6,116 bases of DNA from the NCBI GenBank assembly GCA_019510535.1, contig JAEKKE010000377.1, positions 1 to 6,116 on the forward strand. Direction: 5' to 3'. The position numbers and the translations under genes are program-made. The notes below the pieces were generated by a model. The model was not told where the DNA came from, did not search any database, and worked only from the letters and a program-made list of their open reading frames with translations. Source of the DNA: Acidobacteriota bacterium. GTDB taxonomy: Bacteria > Acidobacteriota > Terriglobia > Terriglobales > Acidobacteriaceae. Of the stretch, positions 1 through 6,030 are shown piece by piece. Every line of letters begins with the position of its first letter. Positions within the stretch are counted from its first letter, which is position 1.

Positions 1-3
1 ACT

Positions 4-1803
4 ATGAGTGCAACGCAGAGTCGGTATCTCCCGGTCGGCATCTTCCTCGCGACCTGCTTCGGGGTTTTTATTCTCCCGTTCTTCTTTCCTCCACCGATTT
101 TGGAGGGCCTCTCTGCGTCGAACGTCGCTGGCTTTAATAACAAGGTTGCCTCGGTGGTCACCGCGGCTCTCAGCGTTCTCGTCTTAGTGCTCTCGCTCCG
201 TTCGGACTCCTTCGCTGCAGAGCCATCTGCCGGTGACTACAGGCCTCTCTCCAGCCGATTCATTCTTCTCACCACGCTCGTCGCCGTCGGCTTCGTCGCC
301 TGCTTCTCCGCACTCATCGCATACTCCCAATTCCGCTACACCAACGACGCGTATTACTTCATCAACCAGATCAGCATGCACGCCGACTATGGCCGCGTGC
401 TTTACGACCAGATCGAGTTCCCGTACGGTCCTCTGCTCTTCTACAGCCCCATCCTCCTCCGCGGGATGCTTTCTCCGTTCCACGTCTCGACCGCCGGCGC
501 GTATTTCACCACGTTGATCCTTGTGCACCTCACCGGCATGCTGACGGTCGGTTGGCTCCTCAACGGCCTGCCCATGCTTTACCGCTGGAGAAAGCTGTTC
601 TATCTCCTCTGTGCGGTCCATACGGTGCAGCCCTGCTTCGGCCTCAACTACACGTATTTCCGCTTCATCACCCCAGCGGCGTTTCTTCTGTTGGCTTCCA
701 GGCAGCAGCGTCAGTGGGCTCTGGCGGCAACCCTATTCATCGGCCAGATCATTTGTCTCGGCATCTCGCCGGAGATGGGATTCGGCTTCCTCGTCTCCGG
801 AACCGCCTACGCCGCATGGTACGTCTACACTGAGGGCTCTTCGCGGCTCTTCGCTGCCGCCGCACCACTCGTGGCTACCCCCGTCTTTCTCCTCTACGCC
901 GGTGGAGGCTACATCCGCATGCTCGGCCTCTTCGCCAAGGGCGTCTTCAACTTCGTCGTCGAACCCCTGCCGCACATCCTGCTCTTTCTCTACGCCCTCA
1001 TCTGGCTAATTCCCCCCATCCTTGCCATGTACTTCCAACGTCGGCGGAAAGAAGCTCCGCTAATGGGGGCGCTCTATATCCTCTGTTTGGCGCTGTTGCC
1101 CGTTGCCTTCGGGCGCGCTGACCCTGGCCACGTCTTTCTTAACGAGATTCCCCTCTTCATGCTCTCGCTGGTCGCGATCTGCTGGCACACCCCGGGGCGC
1201 CAGACCGTCTGGGCCGTCTGCCTTACGCTGGTCCTCCTCTGGTCGGCATTCATCAACGTCCGAAACTTCCGTGGCGAGTTCCAGACCGTCATCCGGCATT
1301 GGCTCTTCCAGCCTAGTGCGGGCCTTCCCGGCGAAGCTGCGAAGGCGGTCCTGCGCAAGCTCTCTCCCTCCGCGCTCGAGCGTCAGCTGCGCTCCGAGCG
1401 CGAGTTCAACCCTCCGCTCGACATGGATGCCCTTCGCAAGCTCGTTGGAAACGATCCCGTCGCTACGCCTACCGAGATCCCACTCCCCGCCGAGGACGCC
1501 CTCCGCAAGGCTGGCCAATATGTTCCCGCCTTCTACTGCTTCCAAGTTGCCGTTCTCGACCGCTCCGCCGAGCTCCGGCAGGTCCAGGAACTCAACGCAT
1601 CGCGGTGGCTTCTTGTTCCCAAGGGCAGTGAAATGACTATGACGGTGACTCCTTCCGAGAGCGCCTCCGCCCTTGGCCTCAATATCCCCTATCCCGAGAA
1701 GCGCCCTCCATACGTCGTAGGCAGAATCTTCGACGAAAACCTGAAGACCAACTGGCAGGCTTACGGCCAAGTGGGCGTCTACGAGGTCTACAAACGGAGA
1801 TAA
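4..1803 (+). CDS. Polytopic membrane protein, GT-C glycosyltransferase-like, function unassigned
   Basis: The 599-residue product has roughly ten to twelve hydrophobic segments between residues 10 and 418 (for example about 10-30, 47-66, 85-108, 164-190, 284-300, 322-343, 353-369 and 400-417), so it should sit in the inner membrane. The loop after the third segment carries acidic residues (D115, D128, D135) followed by EFPYGP at 138-143, and a GRADPGH motif lies at 370-376. An acidic first outer loop is typical of GT-C glycosyltransferases that use polyprenyl-phosphate sugars, but I see no diagnostic motif that fixes the family. Residues from about 425 to 599 are hydrophilic and probably form a soluble domain outside the membrane. 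Only three bases precede the ATG, so its ribosome site cannot be seen and a start further upstream is possible. A role in glycan transfer or export is inferred from topology and from the nucleotide-sugar genes nearby. The reading frame is intact, and no terminator is evident after it. Confidence 0.85.
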   Translation: MSATQSRYLPVGIFLATCFGVFILPFFFPPPILEGLSASNVAGFNNKVASVVTAALSVLVLVLSLRSDSFAAEPSAGDYRPLSSRFILLTTLVAVGFVACFSALIAYSQFRYTNDAYYFINQISMHADYGRVLYDQIEFPYGPLLFYSPILLRGMLSPFHVSTAGAYFTTLILVHLTGMLTVGWLLNGLPMLYRWRKLFYLLCAVHTVQPCFGLNYTYFRFITPAAFLLLASRQQRQWALAATLFIGQIICLGISPEMGFGFLVSGTAYAAWYVYTEGSSRLFAAAAPLVATPVFLLYAGGGYIRMLGLFAKGVFNFVVEPLPHILLFLYALIWLIPPILAMYFQRRRKEAPLMGALYILCLALLPVAFGRADPGHVFLNEIPLFMLSLVAICWHTPGRQTVWAVCLTLVLLWSAFINVRNFRGEFQTVIRHWLFQPSAGLPGEAAKAVLRKLSPSALERQLRSEREFNPPLDMDALRKLVGNDPVATPTEIPLPAEDALRKAGQYVPAFYCFQVAVLDRSAELRQVQELNASRWLLVPKGSEMTMTVTPSESASALGLNIPYPEKRPPYVVGRIFDENLKTNWQAYGQVGVYEVYKRR

Positions 1804-1937
1804 CTCCTCACACCTTCACCACCACCAGGCAACCCGCTCAGCCAATACTGATAAATCCGGCCTTCCAACCCAATCGAATTCCGCGGTAGCTACAGAAAGC
1901 CACACTGCTTAGAAGCTGCATTCTTATCGAGGTGCCA

Positions 1938-2118
1938 TTGAAGACGATCAGCATCGTAACGCCTTGCTACAAACGAACAGGAAAACGTCGAGGAACTCTA
2001 TCGGCAGGTTCGCAACGTGATGGCTGGAATTGGGCGCTATCGCTACGAGCACATCTTCATCGACAACAGCTCACTCGATAAGGCGGCGCCGATTCTTAAG
2101 CGCCCGGCCGTTTCCTGA
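1938..2118 (+). pseudogene. Broken 5' fragment of a family-2 glycosyltransferase
   Basis: From the TTG at 1938 the frame reads MKTISIVTPCY, the classic first beta strand of a GT2 (GT-A fold) glycosyltransferase. It then loses sense and stops at 2079-2081. Removing one A from the AAA at 1971-1973 restores a continuous 59-residue frame, which continues NEQENVEELYRQV and later gives HIFIDNSS (residues 38-45), the family's second strand and D-N/D-x-S nucleotide-binding motif. The restored frame ends at TGA 2116-2118. Members of this family (polyprenyl-phosphate mannosyl- or glucosyltransferase type) are usually around 300 residues or more, so more than three quarters of the protein is missing. 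A GAGGT at 1929-1933 could have been the ribosome site. The fragment ends 10 bases before the stop codon of rfbH on the other strand, as if a rearrangement joined them. The remaining bases, 1804-1937, hold nothing I recognise. The family call is firm; the exact substrate is unknown. Confidence 0.8.
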
Positions 2119-2127
2119 CTCGGGACC

Positions 2128-3465
2128 CTAGAGGACCTTGAGCCCTTCATCAACCGAGACGGTAAACTCAGTCATTGTCTTGGCGATGAAGTCCAGCATC
2201 TCGGTGGTCAGCCCTGGATAGACACCGATCCAGAAGACCTGGTTCATCACGAAGTCGGTATTGGCGAGGTCGCCAATCACGCGATACTCGTAACCTTCAT
2301 AAGCGGGCTGGCGGAGCAGGTTTCCAGCGAACAGAAGGCGCGTGCCGATCTTCTGTGCTTCAAGTGCGCGGGTCAGTTGGTCGCGCGTAAATGGCGCACT
2401 GGTCTTGACGCCGATGGGGAAGCCGAACCAGCTGGGATCCGAGTTCTCGGTCGCCACCGGGAGCAGCAGGAACTCTTCGAGCGGCTTTAATGCGTTCTTC
2501 AAATAAGCGAAGTTCTCTTTCCGCTTTTCGATGAACTGAGGCAGCTTTTCGATCTGCGAGACGCCGAGGGCAGCCTGCATGTCGGTGGCCTTCAGGTTGT
2601 AGCCCACGTGCGAGTAGGTGTACTTGTGATCGTATCCGCAGGGCAGTGTGCCTAATTGCCAATCAAACCGCTTCCCGCAGGTGTTGTCGACGCCCGGCTC
2701 GCACCAGCAGTCGCGGCCCCAGTCGCGGAATGAATCAATCAGGACCTGCAGCGCGGGCTTGTCCGTCATCACGGCTCCGCCCTCTCCCATGGTGATGTGG
2801 TGAGCAGGATAAAAGCTGACGGTGGAGATATCTCCAAAGGTGCCTACCTTCCGGCCCTTGTATGTCGAGCCAAGCGCGTCGCAGCAGTCCTCGACAAGCC
2901 AGAGGTTGTACTTTTTGCAGAACGCCGTGACCGCATCGAGGTTGAAGACGTTGCCCAGTGTGTGCGCGATCATGACGGCCTTGGTCTTCGGGCTGTACGC
3001 CTCTTCCAGTCGCGTGACGTCGATCTCATAGGTAGGCAGAGTGACATCAAGGAAGACCGGGACGAGCCGGTTCTGCAGGATCGGGTTCACGGTCGTGGGA
3101 AATCCCGCGGCCACGGTGATCACTTCATCGCCGGGCTTCAACTGACGATCCCCCAGCTTGGGCGATGTCAGCGCGCTGAGCGCAACAAGATTAGCGGACG
3201 ACCCTGAGTTAACCAGCGAGGCAGAGCGGACCCCGACAAAGCGCGCGAGCTTGCGCTCGAAGTCCTTCGCAAAGCGCCCTGTCGTAAACCATCCGTCCAA
3301 CGCGGAGTCGACGACGGAGCAGATATCCTCCGGTCCGATCACCTTGCCGGAGACGGGGACGGCCGATGTGCCTGGCGTAAAATTTTTGGCAGGAAAAGCC
3401 TCTGCGTGAAACTGTGCAGTCAACTCGAGGATTTGCTGGCGGATCGCTGCGGCTTTGTCAGTCAT
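2128..3465 (-). CDS. rfbH: CDP-4-keto-6-deoxy-D-glucose 3-dehydrase (RfbH/AscC/DdhC, E1)
   Basis: This is a cytoplasmic PMP-dependent, [2Fe-2S] enzyme of the DegT/DnrJ/EryC1 aminotransferase fold that dehydrates the C3 hydroxyl of CDP-4-keto-6-deoxyglucose, working with a separate reductase. With the ATG at 3465 it has 445 residues, close to the roughly 437 of enterobacterial RfbH. Near-identical family blocks run throughout: SGKVIG and DGWFTTGRF near the N-terminus, SGSSANL, GDEVITVAAGFPTTVNP, AHTLGN, DCCDALGSTY, SFYPAHHITMGEGG, FRDWGRDC and NSDPSWFGFP. The cluster cysteines C195, C253, C255 and C263 keep the C-x57-C-x-C-x7-C spacing known for E1. H222 occupies the place where ordinary aminotransferases have the PLP lysine, the hallmark of this dehydrase. 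The frame is open to a TTG at 3489, but family alignment favours the ATG. No Shine-Dalgarno precedes it. The gene diverges from rfbF and rfbG, which make its substrate. No RfbI-type reductase is present here. Confidence 0.96.
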   Translation of the reverse strand: MTDKAAAIRQQILELTAQFHAEAFPAKNFTPGTSAVPVSGKVIGPEDICSVVDSALDGWFTTGRFAKDFERKLARFVGVRSASLVNSGSSANLVALSALTSPKLGDRQLKPGDEVITVAAGFPTTVNPILQNRLVPVFLDVTLPTYEIDVTRLEEAYSPKTKAVMIAHTLGNVFNLDAVTAFCKKYNLWLVEDCCDALGSTYKGRKVGTFGDISTVSFYPAHHITMGEGGAVMTDKPALQVLIDSFRDWGRDCWCEPGVDNTCGKRFDWQLGTLPCGYDHKYTYSHVGYNLKATDMQAALGVSQIEKLPQFIEKRKENFAYLKNALKPLEEFLLLPVATENSDPSWFGFPIGVKTSAPFTRDQLTRALEAQKIGTRLLFAGNLLRQPAYEGYEYRVIGDLANTDFVMNQVFWIGVYPGLTTEMLDFIAKTMTEFTVSVDEGLKVL

Positions 3466-3472
3466 CTGTAAA

Positions 3473-3502
3473 ATTAGAATACACAGCAATTTTGTGAGTC
3501 GA
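3473..3502 (-). promoter_or_regulatory. Candidate sigma70-type promoter of rfbH
   Basis: On the minus strand, TCTAAT (3473-3478) matches the -10 consensus at five of six positions and TCGACT (3497-3502) matches the -35 at four of six, with an 18-base spacer. Transcription would then start at about the A of the rfbH ATG (3465), giving a leaderless or almost leaderless message. That agrees with the missing Shine-Dalgarno. It is a prediction by eye only. Confidence 0.4.
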
Positions 3503-3521
3503 AAGACGATTCGATCTCCAA

Positions 3522-3548
3522 GATGGCGATGAACACTTTCATCGCATC
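3522..3548. promoter_or_regulatory. Inverted repeat between divergent rfbH and rfbF
   Basis: GCGATGAA (3526-3533) is followed by the four-base loop CACT and its exact complement TTCATCGC (3538-3545). Past a single unpaired G at 3525, GAT (3522-3524) pairs with ATC (3546-3548), making an 11-pair stem. No T tract flanks it on either strand, so it does not look like a terminator. It lies in the intergenic region shared by two divergent sugar genes and just upstream of the candidate rfbF -10, so a protein-binding operator or activator site is the likeliest reading. An RNA hairpin is the alternative. Confidence 0.45.
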
Positions 3549-3569
3549 CTGATTACGACAACCCACCCG

Positions 3570-3575
3570 TATCAT
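3570..3575 (+). promoter_or_regulatory. Candidate -10 element for the rfbF-rfbG operon
   Basis: TATCAT matches the TATAAT consensus at five of six positions and lies 30 bases before the rfbF ATG, implying a leader of about 24 bases that includes the ribosome site. No good -35 is present at the usual distance. That position overlaps the end of the inverted repeat at 3522-3548, as expected for an activator-dependent promoter, though this is inference. Confidence 0.3.
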
Positions 3576-3594
3576 TGGTTACATTTTGGTTTCT

Positions 3595-3600
3595 AAAGGA
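3595..3600 (+). promoter_or_regulatory. Ribosome binding site of rfbF
   Basis: AAAGGA stands five bases before the ATG at 3606 and contains the AGGA core of the Shine-Dalgarno sequence. It supports that ATG as the start, and the protein then begins directly with the family's MKAVILAGGLGTR. Confidence 0.75.
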
Positions 3601-3605
3601 TTGAA

Positions 3606-4376
3606 ATGAAAGCTGTCATTCTTGCCGGTGGTCTTGGCACCCGTATCAGCGAAGAAACTTCCGTCCGCCCTAAACCGATGGTCGAAATTGGCGGCCTCCC
3701 CATTCTCTGGCACATCCTGAAAATCTACTCGGCGCATGGCATTAAAGATTTCATCATCTGCTGCGGTTACAAGGGCTACGTGATCAAGGAGTATTTTGCC
3801 AACTACTTCCTGCACACCTCCGACGTCACCTTCGATATGAAGGAAAACAAAATGACGGTGCATGACTCGGTAGCCGAACCATGGCGTGTAACGCTTGTCG
3901 ATACTGGAGACTCGACCGGAACAGCCGGACGGCTGAAGCGGGTTGCCCCGTACATCAAAGACGAAGAAACCTTCTGCATGACGTATGGCGATGGCGTTGC
4001 CGATGTGGACATCACAGAGCTTATTAAATTTCATCGCTCACACGGAAAGAGTGCAACGCTGACCAGCGTGCAGCCCATTGCTCGATTCGGAGGCCTGGGA
4101 CTTACTGGAACCCAGATTCACTCGTTTCACGAAAAACCACCTGAAGAGGGCGGCTGGGTGAACGGTGGGTTCTTCGTCCTTTCCCCAAAGGTACTCGACG
4201 CTATCACCGATGAACGGCAGATGTTCGAGCGTGAGCCGATTGAGGCATTGGTCGCACGCGGCGAGGTCCATGCCTTCGCTCACCACGGCTTCTGGCAGCC
4301 CATGGACACGCTCCGCGACAAGCAGTACCTGGAAGAGCTCTGGAACGCAGGCAATGCCCCATGGAGGGTCTGGTGA
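3606..4376 (+). CDS. rfbF: Glucose-1-phosphate cytidylyltransferase
   Basis: The enzyme joins CTP and glucose-1-phosphate to give CDP-glucose and pyrophosphate, the first committed step towards CDP-3,6-dideoxyhexoses, in the cytoplasm. The 256-residue length fits the family (about 257). The nucleotidyltransferase signature LAGGLGTR is at residues 6-13, followed by RPKPM at 21-25 with the phosphate-binding K23. YGDGVAD at 127-133 supplies the metal-binding D129, EKP is at 176-178, and NGGFF at 187-191 lines the sugar site. FWQPMDT at 229-235 carries the second metal ligand, D234. These blocks distinguish it from glucose-1-phosphate thymidylyl- and uridylyltransferases. The gene is first in a two-gene operon, and its last codons overlap rfbG and contain the rfbG ribosome site. 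It diverges from rfbH across a 140-base regulatory region. No defects are seen. Confidence 0.96.
   Translation: MKAVILAGGLGTRISEETSVRPKPMVEIGGLPILWHILKIYSAHGIKDFIICCGYKGYVIKEYFANYFLHTSDVTFDMKENKMTVHDSVAEPWRVTLVDTGDSTGTAGRLKRVAPYIKDEETFCMTYGDGVADVDITELIKFHRSHGKSATLTSVQPIARFGGLGLTGTQIHSFHEKPPEEGGWVNGGFFVLSPKVLDAITDERQMFEREPIEALVARGEVHAFAHHGFWQPMDTLRDKQYLEELWNAGNAPWRVW
4363..4368 (+). promoter_or_regulatory. Ribosome binding site of rfbG inside the end of rfbF
   Basis: GGAGGG, a nearly perfect Shine-Dalgarno sequence, lies in the last codons of rfbF, four bases before a GTG at 4373. It decides the rfbG start: the in-frame ATG at 4361 precedes this site and has no good site of its own. The GTGA overlap (GTG start, TGA stop of rfbF) is a typical arrangement for translational coupling. 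Confidence 0.7.
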
Positions 4377-5467
4377 CACAGACATTCTCCTGGCAAGGTC
4401 GCAAGGTCTTTCTCACAGGGCACACGGGCTTCAAAGGCGGATGGCTGGCGCTGTGGCTTGCTAAGCTTGGCGCCACGGTGCGCGGCTATGCACTCGATCC
4501 CAGCACCGAGCCGAATCTCTTCACCGCTGCTCGGGTTGGCTCGGTGATCGAAGACATTCGCGGGGATATTCGCGACGCGGCCAAGCTGGAAGCCGCCATG
4601 CGGGAGTTCGCTCCGGAGGTCGTCTTTCATCTTGCGGCACAACCTTTGGTTCTTCATTCGTATGAAGACCCGATCGGCACCTATGAAACTAACGTCATCG
4701 GCACGGCGAAGGTTCTTGACAGCATTCGGCGGACTCCGAGCGTCCGTGCTGTCGTCTCCGTCACCACAGACAAGTGCTATGAAAACAAAGAGTGGATCTG
4801 GCCCTATCGGGAGACCGATCCGCTGGGAGGGTACGACCCCTATTCCAGCAGCAAGGCTTGTGCCGAGATCGTAAGCGCGGCATACCGGCAGTCGTACTTC
4901 CCTGTTGCCCAGCTTGGCAAAACTCATCAGGTGGCAGTTGCAACGGGGCGAGCCGGAAATGTGATTGGCGGTGGCGACTGGTCAAACGACCGCCTTCTCC
5001 CCGACCTTGTCCGCGGCTTTCTGTCGCGAAAGCCGGTACTGATCAGGCGGCCGCATGCCATCCGTCCCTGGCAGCATGTGCTCGAACCGCTTCGCGGATA
5101 TATTCAGCTTGCTGAACGGCTGCTCACTCATGATCCCAGATACGCCACCGCCTACAACTTCGGTCCCATCGAAGATGATGCGCGTCCCGTGGCATGGATT
5201 GCGGAGCATATGGCTGCGTTCTGGGGAGACGGCGCCTCATGGGTTGTTGACGACGCGCCCTCGCCGCACGAGGCCCACTACCTGAAGCTGGATGCGAGCC
5301 GCGCCCGCGCCGATCTTGACTGGGCTCCTTCGCTACGGCTCGATGCCGCACTGGAGTACCTGGTGCGCTGGTACAGAAGCTGGGACTCGAAGGCGGACAT
5401 GCATGCCTTCACCCTGAGCCAGATCGATAGCTACAGCGCACTCTCCTCTGCCAAAGACATCGTCTAG
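4373..5467 (+). CDS. rfbG: CDP-glucose 4,6-dehydratase
   Basis: This NAD-dependent extended short-chain dehydrogenase/reductase converts CDP-glucose to CDP-4-keto-6-deoxyglucose, the substrate of RfbH. From the GTG at 4373 it has 364 residues, against about 357-360 for enterobacterial RfbG. The dinucleotide-binding motif TGHTGFKGGW is at residues 15-24. The catalytic triad is visible as T132-D133-K134 (in TTDKCY) with Y157xxxK161 (in DPYSSSKACAE). Family-specific blocks follow: GRAGNVIGGGDW at 192-203, RPWQHVLEPL at 231-240 and HEAHYLKLD at 299-307. The TGHTGFKG and RPWQHVLEP blocks separate it from the dTDP-glucose dehydratase RmlB. The ATG at 4361 would add four residues, but the strong GGAGGG at 4363-4368 favours the GTG. 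The gene overlaps rfbF by four bases and is followed at once by a hairpin terminator, so it ends the operon. Confidence 0.95.
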   Translation: MTQTFSWQGRKVFLTGHTGFKGGWLALWLAKLGATVRGYALDPSTEPNLFTAARVGSVIEDIRGDIRDAAKLEAAMREFAPEVVFHLAAQPLVLHSYEDPIGTYETNVIGTAKVLDSIRRTPSVRAVVSVTTDKCYENKEWIWPYRETDPLGGYDPYSSSKACAEIVSAAYRQSYFPVAQLGKTHQVAVATGRAGNVIGGGDWSNDRLLPDLVRGFLSRKPVLIRRPHAIRPWQHVLEPLRGYIQLAERLLTHDPRYATAYNFGPIEDDARPVAWIAEHMAAFWGDGASWVVDDAPSPHEAHYLKLDASRARADLDWAPSLRLDAALEYLVRWYRSWDSKADMHAFTLSQIDSYSALSSAKDIV

Positions 5468-5468
5468 A

Positions 5469-5502
5469 GATCGGGGCGCGTCCTGCGCCCCCGATTCTCT
5501 TG
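5469..5502 (+). terminator. Rho-independent terminator of the rfbF-rfbG operon
   Basis: ATCGGGGCGC (5470-5479) can pair with GCGCCCCCGAT (5485-5495), leaving one bulged C and a five-base loop. The GC-rich stem begins three bases after the rfbG stop and is followed by the T-rich stretch TCTCTTGTT. The tail is interrupted by C and G, so termination may be incomplete. Confidence 0.65.
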
Positions 5503-5529
5503 TTGATCAAAGTTGCAGGGTGCTATCTT
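5503..5529 (+). promoter_or_regulatory. Weak promoter candidate after the terminator
   Basis: TTGATC (5503-5508, four of six -35 positions) and TATCTT (5524-5529) preceded by TGC, an extended -10, are separated by 15 bases. The short spacer counts against it and the extended -10 in favour. It would transcribe the region that leads to the small open frame at 5580. Confidence 0.25.
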
Positions 5530-6030
5530 CGCAGCGCAATCAGGTTCGGGCTGCATAAAGTCTCGGAAGACAAGCAACCATGCTTGCGCGAGAGTTGCCG
5601 CCCAAACGAAATCTCCTTCAGATGGTCGTCCTTCCTATTCCAGCCCATGGCGAACATGAATCGGAAGGGTTCCTGCCCTATGCGAGCTATGATGCTTGCG
5701 CGGAAATCTATGATGCCTGCGTGCTTCTTTGTCAGAAGCTTCTCTACGGAAAGTGCAGGCTTCTCAGCACAGATGGCTCCGAATCATTCCGCAGACACAA
5801 GTCGATTGATGCTGGCAGAGGAACTCGCAGAGATTTGCCTCATCCTGGCGGAAGCGTTCAATGCTGACCATCTGTGCCACATGGTGATTGCGGAGATATA
5901 GTTCAGGATTGTGCTCCCACGTTGTACGGCTCGACGTTATCTGGCCGGACCGCCGCCTGCTGCTTGCATGCATGTACCAAAGCGACTTGTGGGCAGCATT
6001 TTCTCGATTGGCTGCATCGCAAGTAGAGCA
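5506..6030. other. Gene-poor spacer between the sugar operon and the next gene
   Basis: About 525 bases separate the rfbG terminator from the next recognisable gene. Apart from the weak promoter candidate and the doubtful open frame at 5580-5867, I see no RNA gene, insertion sequence or long repeat. Open frames on both strands here are short and resemble no family I know. It may be a regulatory spacer or the remains of a lost gene. Confidence 0.5.
5580..5867 (+). CDS. Doubtful small open reading frame, no recognised family
   Basis: A 95-residue frame starts with ATG at 5580, 10 bases after GGAAG at 5565-5569. I recognise no domain, signal peptide or membrane segment. Residues 1-66 look protein-like, with hydrophobic and acidic residues mixed. 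YDAC occurs twice at seven-residue spacing (37-40 and 44-47), from a 13-base near-repeat at 5688-5700 and 5709-5721. Residues after about 68 become rich in R, H, G and P, as in out-of-frame reading. The overlapping frame ending at 5901 instead reads as a helix-like stretch (LAEELAEICLILAEAF), which would fit a decayed gene with a frameshift. It could equally be chance. Treat it as unproven. Confidence 0.2.
   Translation: MLARELPPKRNLLQMVVLPIPAHGEHESEGFLPYASYDACAEIYDACVLLCQKLLYGKCRLLSTDGSESFRRHKSIDAGRGTRRDLPHPGGSVQC

Noticed and set aside
1060..1770. A 236-codon open frame on the minus strand opposite the membrane protein gene
   Set aside because: It mirrors the GC-rich codon pattern of the plus-strand gene, has no recognisable domain and lies wholly inside a well-supported gene.
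3466..3489. TTG at 3489 as the start of rfbH, adding eight residues
   Set aside because: The added residues do not match the family, whose conserved start fits the ATG at 3465. The -10 candidate also lies inside this extension.
3522..3548. The inverted repeat as a transcription terminator
   Set aside because: It has no T tract on either strand and sits between two divergent gene starts, where no transcript needs to end.
4280..4927. A 215-codon open frame on the minus strand across the rfbF/rfbG junction
   Set aside because: It is antisense to two firmly identified genes, with no family resemblance.
5764..5973. A 69-codon minus-strand open frame in the spacer
   Set aside because: It has no ribosome site that I can see and no recognisable family, and its composition is uneven. 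There is too little to support a gene.
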